Origin: a virus
Strand: one strand, 5' to 3'
IMG/VR virus record: IMGVR_UViG_3300042549_003410
Location: 1 to 22,278 of that record
DNA length: 22,278 bases
This document shows, in pieces, positions 1 to 6,363 of this stretch. The notes beneath the pieces are model-generated. The model was not told where the DNA came from and made no database searches. It saw only the letters and a program-made list of their open reading frames with translations. The translations under genes and the position numbers were made by a program. Numbering within the stretch: the first letter of the stretch is position 1; every line of letters begins with the position of its first letter.

Positions 1-70
1 CAATCAGACTCCCAACTGGCAAAATGTGATTAGCGGGAACACAGTGACTTGGGTTCAAGTCCTAACGTAA
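1..70 (+). CDS. 3' end of an upstream phage tail/structural gene (partial)
   Basis: An open frame enters from the left edge (codons begin at base 2) and ends at TAA 68-70, giving a 22-residue C-terminus that ends in TWVQVLT. Tryptophan-, asparagine- and threonine-rich ends of this kind are common in phage tail proteins next to fibre genes, but 22 residues cannot identify a family. The stop lies 10 bases before the fibre ATG, and the fibre ribosome-binding site AAAGGA overlaps the end of this gene, so the two are probably co-transcribed. Confidence 0.6.
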   Translation, partial: NQTPNWQNVISGNTVTWVQVLT

Positions 71-80
71 AGGAAATAAC

Positions 81-3000
81 ATGGCAAGCACCTATTCAAG
101 TAACCTCAAGATTGAGCTGATGGGCACGGGTGAGAACGCGGGAACTTGGGGCACCATCACAAATACCAACTTGGGTACAGCCTATGAGCAGGCCGTCATT
201 GGTCTGGGCAATCCTGACTACACGTCTGATGCCAATCTGACCATCACCCTCACCGACAGCAACGCCTCACAAGCAGCGCGTTGCTTGGTCCTTAACGTGA
301 CCTCCGCGTTTGGTTCGCTCACGCAGACGCGCGAGCTGATAGTTCCTACCATCCAGAAGCAGTACATCGTTCAGAACAACACGACCGGTGGCCAAAGCAT
401 CACGGTTAAGACTTCTGGCGGCACTGGTATCACTGTTCCAAACGGCCGCAAGGCGCACTTGTATGTGGACGGCACGAACGTCATCCAGATGTTTGACTTT
501 GTCGACATCAACGGCGGCACGATTGACGGTGCAACTGTGGGTGCTGCTTCAGCTTCTACCGGTGCTTTCACTTCCCTCACCGCCTCTGGCGCGACCACTT
601 TGAACGGTGCGGTTGCCCTGGGCGACGCAGCTGGTGACTTGATCACTGTGCCTGGCACTGTGAACAGCAACTTGCTGTTTACCGACGCAACGTATGATAT
701 TGGCGCTTCTGGCGCGACGCGTCCTCGCGATCTGTTCTTGTCTCGCAACTTGACGGTTGGAGGCACGTTGACGCTTGCTGGTGGTGTGAACTTGAACGGC
801 AACGTGACCGTGGGCGACAGCTCTGCTGACACGCTGACCATCAACAGCACGATCACCAGCAACCTGATTTTTACCGACAACACCTACGACATTGGTGCCT
901 CTGGTGCAACACGTCCTCGCAGCTTGTTCCTGGCCGGCAACATCACCGCTGCGGGCAATCAGACGCTGACCGGCGCGTTGACCGTGGACAGCACGACTGA
1001 CTCCAGCAGCACGACCACTGGCTCGATCCAAACGGACGGTGGTGTGGGTATTGCCAAGGCGCTGTTTGTGGGAACCACGGCCAATGTGGCAGGCGTAGCC
1101 ACCTTGACGGCCGGCGCTCTTATCCAAGGCCTCACAGTAGGCCGTGGTGCAGGTGCTGTGTCGGACAACACCGTAGTTGGTTCAGGCGCTCTTGCTGTAA
1201 ACACAACGGGTGCAAGAAACTCCGCTTTTGGCAATGGCGCTCTAGCCGCCAATATAACAGGCACTGACAATGCCGCTTTTGGTCGTCTTGCGTTAACTGC
1301 TAATACTGGAAGTGGTAATAATGCTTTTGGTAGTGCGGCTTTATACAGCAACACGACAGGCGGTACAAATCAAGCGTTTGGCGATGGCGCACTTTTTAAT
1401 AATATTTCAGGTTCACGCAACGTAGCAGTTGGCGCTTCTGCTCTTTATACAAATACTGCTAACGACAACACGGCTGTTGGATATTTTGCTCTTAAATTAA
1501 ATACTACAGGCTCTCAAAATATTGCCGTTGGGCGTGAAGCCCTCCAAGCTAACACCACAGCAGGCAATAACACTGCTGTAGGTTATCAGTCGATGTATAC
1601 AAACACGACTGCGGCAAACAATGTGGCGTATGGTTATCAATCGTTGTACTCACAGAATAGTGCTACCAATACCAACAACACTGCATTGGGGTATCAGGTT
1701 CTTTATGCCAACACAACTGGTGCATCTAATGCAGGTGGTGGTTATGCCGCCTTGTTCCAAAACACCACGGGCAGTCAAAACACCGCCTTTGGTATGTCTG
1801 CGCTTCAAAACAACACCACAGCATCAAACAATACGGCTGTGGGTTATCAGGCGGCATATACAAACACAACTGGTATTCAAAACACAGCAATTGGAAATCA
1901 AGCGCTGTACACCGCAAGCACGGCTAATAACAATACCGCTGTTGGTCACACGGCGCTCTTTTCAACAACCGCAGGTGGTAACACGGCGGTTGGTATAGCC
2001 GCTGGTTATGCAAACACCACTGGAACAGACAATACTGGTGTTGGTGTTCTTTCGCTTCGGTTCAATACCACAGGCACTAATAATGTGGCATTTGGATACC
2101 AAGCCCTTTATTCCAACACCACAGTATCTGGCAACACTGCGCTAGGGTTTCAGGCTGGCTATAGCAACACTACAGGGGATTACTTGGTTGCTATCGGCTA
2201 CCAAGCAGGATACAGCAATACCACTGGACGTTTTAACGTAGCGTTGGGTAGGGGTGCGCTTTACACAAACTCAACGAGCAATGACAACACTGCTGTTGGG
2301 CAAGCCGCATTAAACCTATCAACTGGCTATGGAAACACCGCTATAGGCTCCAATGTTCTTGGCGTTAACACTACTGGCGCAAGTAATACTGGCGTTGGTA
2401 ATTCCGCTTTTGCAAGACACACCACTGGCTCAAACAACGTAGCAATTGGAGAAAGTGCGCTTGCTTTTAATACCACAGCATCTGGCAATACAGCGGTTGG
2501 TTATCAGGCGGCTTATGCAAATACAACTGGAGATGAAACTGTTGCAGTAGGCTATAGGGCTTTATATAGCCAAACTACGGGTCGCAATACTGCGATTGGA
2601 TTTTCTGCTGGTTTAGATATAACCACAGGGACGTTTAACACACTGATAGGTGGAGAGGCAGGTGAAAACATTACTACAGGCGGCTCCAACACTGCGCTGG
2701 GTACTCAAGCACTTCGCTTCAACACCACAGCCTCAAACAACACTGCTGTAGGTTTTCAGGCGGGGTATACGAATGTCACGGGTGCATCAAACGTCTATGT
2801 TGGTGGCGGTGCTGGAAGCCTTTCCACTGGTTCATTTAATACCTTTGTGGGTCAAGGCGCAGGTCTAAGCACCACGACTGGCTCAAGCCTTGTGATTATT
2901 GGACAAGGCGCTGGTACAAACGTAACCACAGGAACGTACAACGTCTACATCGGTGAGGCGGCAGGCGTTGGGGCAACAGCCTCAACAAACAACACGGGCT

Positions 3001-3812
3001 CCTACAACGTAGGAATTGGTGGGGTTAATAGTTATGCCAACACCTCTGGGTCAAACAACGTGTCTATGGGGCACGAAGCCCTGCGTGCAAATACAACGGG
3101 CTCAAATAATATTTCGCTTGGCTCTCAAGCACTGCGCCTAAACACAACAGGTTCAAACAACACGGCTGTAGGTTATCAGGCGGCGTACAGCCAAGTTACA
3201 GGAACAACAACTGCCGCTTTTGGTTATCTGGCGTTGACTACGGCTACAGCCTCAGACAACACTGGAATTGGGGCGCGTGCGCTGGAGTTATGCACTACTG
3301 GAAACGCCAATACAGCAGTTGGCTATTACACCTTCAGAGGTCTAACAACAGGCGCAGGCAACCTTGGATTTGGGTCTGTTAATGCGGCCGGTTCGGATGC
3401 GCCTGTGTTTAACGTGACAACGCAAAGCAGTCGAGTTGTGATGGGTCATACGGGCGTAACCAACGCTTATGTCCAAGTGGCATGGACAGTTGTTTCTGAT
3501 TTGCGTGACAAGATTGTTCTTGGCAATGTGCCGCTTGGTTTGGATTTTGTTCGCAAACTCAAACCAATTAAATACCAGTTCAAAGAGACCCGCGAAAGCG
3601 ACACACCACATGGTGTTGTCAAATACGGTTTTGGCGCACAAGATGTTTTGGCTGAAGAAGGTGAAAACCCTGTAATTGTGGACACCGAAGTAGCGGAAAA
3701 ACTGAAGATTACAGACTCACACATGATGCCTGTATTTGCAAACGCCATCAAAGAGATGGCAGATATGATTGACCAACTCAAGGCAGAAATTGCCGCACTT
3801 AAAGGAGCCTAA
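81..3812 (+). CDS. Tail fibre with beta-repeat shaft and C-terminal S74 intramolecular chaperone
   Basis: A 1243-residue receptor-binding fibre. The N-terminus (about 1-150, starting MASTYSSNLKIELMGTGEN) resembles virion-attachment domains of phage fibres. Residues 150-350 carry fibre motifs such as TGAFTSLTASGATTLNG, TYDIGASGATRPR (twice, 64 residues apart) and a GSIQTDGGVGIAKALFVG segment. About residues 355-1095 are some forty 17-residue units of the type NTAVGYQALYxNTTGxx, resembling YadA-like trimeric beta-roll repeats. The C-terminus from about 1139 is a Peptidase S74 chaperone: SDLRDK holds the Ser1139/Lys1144 pair that in characterised S74 domains performs self-cleavage after the trimer folds, and the end is a helical coiled coil (IKEMADMIDQLKAEIAAL). 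The start is supported by AAAGGA 7 bases upstream. The product is expected to be a trimer whose last ~105 residues are released. The family assignment is firm; the receptor is unknown. Confidence 0.93.
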   Translation: MASTYSSNLKIELMGTGENAGTWGTITNTNLGTAYEQAVIGLGNPDYTSDANLTITLTDSNASQAARCLVLNVTSAFGSLTQTRELIVPTIQKQYIVQNNTTGGQSITVKTSGGTGITVPNGRKAHLYVDGTNVIQMFDFVDINGGTIDGATVGAASASTGAFTSLTASGATTLNGAVALGDAAGDLITVPGTVNSNLLFTDATYDIGASGATRPRDLFLSRNLTVGGTLTLAGGVNLNGNVTVGDSSADTLTINSTITSNLIFTDNTYDIGASGATRPRSLFLAGNITAAGNQTLTGALTVDSTTDSSSTTTGSIQTDGGVGIAKALFVGTTANVAGVATLTAGALIQGLTVGRGAGAVSDNTVVGSGALAVNTTGARNSAFGNGALAANITGTDNAAFGRLALTANTGSGNNAFGSAALYSNTTGGTNQAFGDGALFNNISGSRNVAVGASALYTNTANDNTAVGYFALKLNTTGSQNIAVGREALQANTTAGNNTAVGYQSMYTNTTAANNVAYGYQSLYSQNSATNTNNTALGYQVLYANTTGASNAGGGYAALFQNTTGSQNTAFGMSALQNNTTASNNTAVGYQAAYTNTTGIQNTAIGNQALYTASTANNNTAVGHTALFSTTAGGNTAVGIAAGYANTTGTDNTGVGVLSLRFNTTGTNNVAFGYQALYSNTTVSGNTALGFQAGYSNTTGDYLVAIGYQAGYSNTTGRFNVALGRGALYTNSTSNDNTAVGQAALNLSTGYGNTAIGSNVLGVNTTGASNTGVGNSAFARHTTGSNNVAIGESALAFNTTASGNTAVGYQAAYANTTGDETVAVGYRALYSQTTGRNTAIGFSAGLDITTGTFNTLIGGEAGENITTGGSNTALGTQALRFNTTASNNTAVGFQAGYTNVTGASNVYVGGGAGSLSTGSFNTFVGQGAGLSTTTGSSLVIIGQGAGTNVTTGTYNVYIGEAAGVGATASTNNTGSYNVGIGGVNSYANTSGSNNVSMGHEALRANTTGSNNISLGSQALRLNTTGSNNTAVGYQAAYSQVTGTTTAAFGYLALTTATASDNTGIGARALELCTTGNANTAVGYYTFRGLTTGAGNLGFGSVNAAGSDAPVFNVTTQSSRVVMGHTGVTNAYVQVAWTVVSDLRDKIVLGNVPLGLDFVRKLKPIKYQFKETRESDTPHGVVKYGFGAQDVLAEEGENPVIVDTEVAEKLKITDSHMMPVFANAIKEMADMIDQLKAEIAALKGA
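666..950 (+). repeat. Two-copy fibre motif, 192 bp apart
   Basis: A segment of about 30 residues (SNL-[LI]-FTD-x-TYDIGASGATRPR-x-LFL-x2-N) occurs at 666-758 and again at 858-950. The offset is exactly 192 bases (64 codons). The protein is more conserved than the DNA, indicating an old in-frame duplication within the fibre neck or shaft. Confidence 0.8.
1150..3370 (+). repeat. Array of ~51-bp degenerate repeats inside the fibre gene
   Basis: Tandem in-frame units of about 51 bp encode 17-residue repeats with core A-V/F-G-Y-Q-A-x-Y-x-N-T-T-G. Most copies have diverged, but short exact identities remain: GGTTATCAGGCGG occurs at 1842-1854, 2499-2511 and 3171-3183, with near copies near 1580 and 2750. 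Unit length slips by one or a few residues in places (for example near 1660-1680 and 2975-3000). The array could expand or contract by recombination without losing the frame. Confidence 0.85.
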
Positions 3813-3813
3813 C

Positions 3814-4140
3814 ATGGCAACAACTTTTACAACCCGCATCACAGCAATGTACACCCTGCAACAGCCTGACCCTAACTATGTGGTCAATGCTTTGTGGGAA
3901 GTCACTGGCGTAGATGGCACTAACACTGCCTCTATCGGTGGCAATACGCAGTTCAACTCTGCTGACCAAGTGGGTGCATTCATCCCTTACGATCAGTTGA
4001 CAGAAGCCACCGTCATTGGTTGGATTCCTGAGTCAGCCATTACAAGCGCACAGCAGTGTGTGCAGGGACAGATTGACTCAATGATTACACCTCCTGTTAG
4101 CCCTGCAAATACAGCACTGCCCTGGGCACCTGCGGCATAA
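3814..4140 (+). CDS. Small conserved-type phage protein downstream of the fibre
   Basis: A 108-residue protein. The start was taken at ATG 3814, because AAAGGAG (3801-3807) lies just upstream and the ATG follows the fibre stop by one base; a longer in-frame reading from 3769 would run inside the fibre gene. The sequence begins MATTFTTRITAMYTL and contains NYVVNALWEVTGVDGT, SIGGNTQF and a proline-rich end (TPPVSPANTALPWAP). It has no signal peptide or membrane segment and looks like a compact beta-strand domain. Position directly after the S74 fibre suggests a fibre-tip or fibre-assembly accessory, but nothing in the sequence proves this. Similar short proteins seem common in phages; I cannot name the family with confidence. 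Confidence 0.85.
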   Translation: MATTFTTRITAMYTLQQPDPNYVVNALWEVTGVDGTNTASIGGNTQFNSADQVGAFIPYDQLTEATVIGWIPESAITSAQQCVQGQIDSMITPPVSPANTALPWAPAA

Positions 4141-4154
4141 TGTTTATGGGGTTC

Positions 4155-4178
4155 CATCGCTGCCCCATTTCAGCGATG
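4155..4178 (+). promoter_or_regulatory. Perfect 8-bp stem-loop upstream of a ribosome-binding site
   Basis: CATCGCTG (4155-4162) and CAGCGATG (4171-4178) are perfect inverted repeats around an 8-base loop. The hairpin fills most of the 54-base gap between two genes and ends 4 bases before the GGAG of the next gene. No U-run follows, so it is not a classic intrinsic terminator. An mRNA-stabilising or RNase-processing hairpin, or a weak attenuator, are possible roles. Confidence 0.55.
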
Positions 4179-4194
4179 CTTTGGAGAAAAATCC

Positions 4195-4380
4195 ATGAAT
4201 GAAGAAGTGAAAATGAGCCTGCAACTCGTAAACGGCATCCTGCAATACCTGGGTACTCGCCCCTACGGCGAAGTGTTCCAGATTGTCAACGCCGTCCACG
4301 CTGAAGTGCAACCCCAAATCCCAATGCCAGATATGGCAAAGACCGATGAAGCTGCAAAGCCCGTCACGGACGCTGCCTGA
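4195..4380 (+). CDS. Small hypothetical protein (61 aa)
   Basis: A 61-residue acidic-tailed protein starting MNEEVKMSLQLVNGILQYLGTRPYGEVFQIVNAV. The first 40 residues look like a short helical domain; the end (MAKTDEAAKPVTDAA) looks disordered. The GGAG at 4183-4186 is well placed for ATG 4195. The LVNGILQYLGTRPYxEVF pattern recalls small proteins of unknown function in other phage late regions. It lies between the fibre accessory gene and a zinc-ribbon-like gene that overlaps its end. No function can be given. Confidence 0.7.
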   Translation: MNEEVKMSLQLVNGILQYLGTRPYGEVFQIVNAVHAEVQPQIPMPDMAKTDEAAKPVTDAA

Positions 4381-4558
4381 CGGCGGCATCGAGCCCGCAC
4401 ACGCCGTGGAAGTTCTCTGCGGTGCGTGCGGCTACGACCTGGATCAGTCCGAAATCGACGCAGACACCTGCGCCGATTGCGGGCAACCACTGAACTTGCA
4501 ACAGTCAGTGGCGATCGAGATCACGACGGTCCCTGCTGCATCGGGAGCAACTATGTGA
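4346..4558 (+). CDS. Small zinc-ribbon-like protein (70 aa)
   Basis: The frame ending at TGA 4556-4558 carries two CxxC knuckles, CGAC (Cys25/Cys28) and CADC (Cys42/Cys45), 13 residues apart: a rubredoxin/zinc-ribbon pattern expected to bind one zinc ion. ATG 4346 was chosen because the frame is open across the end of the previous gene (35-bp overlap) and translation could be coupled. No good ribosome-binding site precedes it, and GTG 4406 is an alternative that would leave just over 50 residues. The part before the first CxxC has no family signal. Possible partners are nucleic acid or another phage protein. The cysteine spacing argues for a real gene; the start is uncertain. Confidence 0.6.
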   Translation: MKLQSPSRTLPDGGIEPAHAVEVLCGACGYDLDQSEIDADTCADCGQPLNLQQSVAIEITTVPAASGATM

Positions 4559-4568
4559 AGTAGCGGAC

Positions 4569-5180
4569 ATGGACAAGCTAACACCTGACAGCACGGTAGA
4601 CAAAGTACTTGCCTACGTCAACAGTCCTTTCCGCTTGTTTGCGCTTGTCCTAATGGCTGTGCTGGCCTTTGCAGGGTACTTCCTATGGACAAACCAAGAG
4701 TTTTTGCTTGGTGCGTACAAGGAGGCACAAAAGCAGCCTAGCATTGCCAAAGACCGTGTTGAAGACGCAGCAGCGCATTTGTTCAAAAACACCAACGCCA
4801 CGATTGTGGCGGTGTTTAAAGTTAACCCCATGTTTGGAACACGCACCTTGCATCGTGCTTATGCCAAAGATGGCAGAGACAAGACCAATGATGGGCTGGA
4901 CGTTGGCTTGTTTACACAAAATGCAAGCAACAACGCGGATGTCGTCAGGTTGATGGCAAACGAAATTCCTTGCGGCCCGTACTTGACAGCGCAATCCGAA
5001 ATGGGCCTGTGGTACATCAGTAAGGGTGTAACTTTTACCTGTAGAGTCAGCGTGCCGCCAGAGCCAAGCCGTTTTGTCGGACAGATTACTGTGGGCTGGG
5101 ACAAGGAGCCCCTAGATATGGAAGCGGCTCGAACGATGCTCAGTATTGCAGCGTCCATGCTATCAAGGAGCAAAGAGTAA
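4569..5180 (+). CDS. Single-pass membrane protein at the head of the lysis cassette
   Basis: A 203-residue protein with a hydrophobic segment at about 21-40 (FRLFALVLMAVLAFAGYFLW). Positive residues precede it (K12, R22) and none follow until K51, which predicts an N-in topology with residues 41-203 in the periplasm. The soluble part has alternating strands and helices (NATIVAVFKVNPMFGTR, CRVSVPPEPSRFVGQITVGW) that vaguely recall a GAF/PAS-type sensory fold, and two cysteines (135, 158). Its stop TAA shares one base with the endolysin ATG, so it is translationally linked to lysis. It is not an obvious spanin (no lipobox, no long coiled coil) and has only one membrane segment, so a canonical holin is unlikely. 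Role unknown; a lysis regulator is a reasonable guess. Confidence 0.85.
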   Translation: MDKLTPDSTVDKVLAYVNSPFRLFALVLMAVLAFAGYFLWTNQEFLLGAYKEAQKQPSIAKDRVEDAAAHLFKNTNATIVAVFKVNPMFGTRTLHRAYAKDGRDKTNDGLDVGLFTQNASNNADVVRLMANEIPCGPYLTAQSEMGLWYISKGVTFTCRVSVPPEPSRFVGQITVGWDKEPLDMEAARTMLSIAASMLSRSKE

Positions 5181-5695
5181 TGGCACAGTTTGAACCAGCA
5201 TTTGAGCAGATGATGCGCGATGAGGGAGGCTACGTCCTTCATGAAATTCCTGGCGACACGGGAGGCATGACTTACGCAGGTATTGCCCGTAACAAGAATC
5301 CACAGTGGCCTGGTTGGGCACTTGTGGACAAGAAAGAATTCGGTGGCTCTTTGACCCCCATGGTGCGTGAGTTTTACCGCATTGAGTTCTGGGACAAAAT
5401 GCGCGGCAACGAAATTACCAACCAGGAAGTCGCAAATTCTATTTTTAATTTCGGCGTCAATGCAGGCATGGGCATGGCCGTGAAGCTGGCTCAGTTGGTC
5501 GTTGGAGCCACACCTGACGGTGGTATTGGGGCCAAAACGGTCGAAAAACTCAACCAGATCACGGATGGACAGCGTTTTAAAGAATCCTACGCTTTGGCAA
5601 AGATTGCCCGATACGTTGAGATTTGCAACAAAAATCCCGTGCAGGTTAAGTTCCTCAAGGGCTGGATTAACCGCACTTTGAAAGGCCTGGCATGA
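5180..5695 (+). CDS. Endolysin, GH108-type N-acetylmuramidase
   Basis: A 171-residue muramidase-like lysin that would cut the glycan strands of host peptidoglycan. Residues 14-18 (DEGGY) supply the expected catalytic Glu15, followed by the family pattern GDTGGMTYAGIAR (25-37). The second half (VANSIFNFGVNAGMGMAVKLAQ then PDGGIGAKTVEKLN) fits the peptidoglycan-binding PG_binding_3 domain that normally follows GH108 domains. There is no signal peptide, so release should depend on the holin downstream. It starts on the last base of the preceding stop codon and ends in an ATGA overlap with the holin. Length is normal for the family. Confidence 0.93.
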   Translation: MAQFEPAFEQMMRDEGGYVLHEIPGDTGGMTYAGIARNKNPQWPGWALVDKKEFGGSLTPMVREFYRIEFWDKMRGNEITNQEVANSIFNFGVNAGMGMAVKLAQLVVGATPDGGIGAKTVEKLNQITDGQRFKESYALAKIARYVEICNKNPVQVKFLKGWINRTLKGLA

Positions 5696-6129
5696 GCTTA
5701 CTGGCTGTTGGATCAATTATTGAGGCCGTGGGCAAAGTCGCAGGAGACTTGATCACCACTGACAAAGAGCGCCTGGAAATGGCGCTAGAAGAGCGCAAAC
5801 TTGACCTTGAAGAAAAGCGCATTGACCAGGCTACCGATCTGGCCCAGATTGATGTCAACAAGATCGAAGCCGCGTCCTCTAACGTGTTTGTCAGCGGCTG
5901 GCGTCCTGCCATCGGCTGGATCGGTGTAGCAGCCATGGCTTACCAGTTCTTGCTCTATCCGCTGTTTCAATGGGCGTGGAAATATTTGCAGGCAATGGGC
6001 TGGGTCCCTGTGGGCATGGACCCTCCTCCCGTACTTGAAGCGGACCAGCTCTGGGTGATTTTGTCTGGCATTTTGGGAATTGCTGGCATGCGATCTTTTG
6101 AGAAAACTAAAGGCGTAGCCTCCAAGTGA
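5692..6129 (+). CDS. Holin, 3TM (Holin_3TMS) family
   Basis: A 145-residue protein with an N-terminal helix (LLAVGSIIEAVGKVAGDLI), a charged coiled-coil stretch (about 23-60: DKERLEMALEERKLDLEEKR), the family hallmark FVSGWRPAIGWIG (66-78), a membrane segment at about 73-96, a second at about 119-134 (QLWVILSGILGIAG) and the characteristic end GMRSFEK. Proteins of this family form the inner-membrane lesion that lets the endolysin out. It starts inside the endolysin stop (ATGA), the usual lysin-holin coupling. Start and family are well supported; the mode of gating cannot be read from sequence. Confidence 0.92.
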   Translation: MSLLAVGSIIEAVGKVAGDLITTDKERLEMALEERKLDLEEKRIDQATDLAQIDVNKIEAASSNVFVSGWRPAIGWIGVAAMAYQFLLYPLFQWAWKYLQAMGWVPVGMDPPPVLEADQLWVILSGILGIAGMRSFEKTKGVASK

Positions 6130-6202
6130 GCCAAAGTTTCTTTTTTTTGAGTTAAGTGCGAAAATGCCACATACCACAAAACTTCTTTGATTGGAGCCTC
6201 GT

Positions 6203-6361
6203 ATGAAAACCACGCCTGTTTGGGACAAAAAACGCCCTAAAAGCATTGGAAAACCCAAGGCTTTGACGCCTGCAAAGAAGTCTGCTGCGAAAGCTGCTGC
6301 CAAGAAAGCAGGACGCCCATACCCTAATCTTGTTGACAACATGCGTGCAGCAAAGGGCTAA
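6203..6361 (+). CDS. Short lysine-rich basic protein (52 aa)
   Basis: A short frame from ATG 6203 to TAA 6359-6361, preceded by TTGGAG (6191-6196). The product begins MKTTPVWDKKRPKSIGKPKA, continues with a Lys/Ala block resembling histone-H1-like tails (residues 22-36), and ends in PYPNLVDNMRAAKG. It has about 14 Lys and 3 Arg in 52 residues and almost no acidic residues, so a nucleic-acid-binding role or a small virion component are the natural guesses. It sits 2 bases before the nozzle-like gene and 73 bases after the holin. Distinct conserved-looking ends flanking the low-complexity core argue against chance. Confidence 0.72.
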   Translation: MKTTPVWDKKRPKSIGKPKALTPAKKSAAKAAAKKAGRPYPNLVDNMRAAKG

Positions 6362-6363
6362 AA

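Noticed and set aside
49-65. A tRNA T-arm look-alike (TTGGG, TTCAAGT, CCTAA), as in a tRNA 3' end or a phage attachment core.
   Set aside because: Bases 1-7 do not pair with 66-72, no anticodon arm forms, no integrase is in the window, and the bases read as the TWVQVLT end of an upstream protein.
1150-3370. The repeat array considered as CRISPR or a non-coding satellite.
   Set aside because: Units are contiguous, degenerate, in frame and encode a regular 17-residue protein repeat; there are no unique spacers between identical repeats.
4859-5716. A 285-codon open frame on the minus strand across the lysis genes.
   Set aside because: It lies antisense to a membrane protein and a clear GH108 endolysin, has no domain signal or plausible RBS, and has the His/Cys/Ser-rich composition of a shadow frame.
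6131-6160. An eight-T run after the holin, considered as an intrinsic terminator.
   Set aside because: No GC-rich hairpin directly precedes the T-run; the only nearby stem (AGGC/GCCT around 6112-6122) is 4 bp and about 20 bases away.
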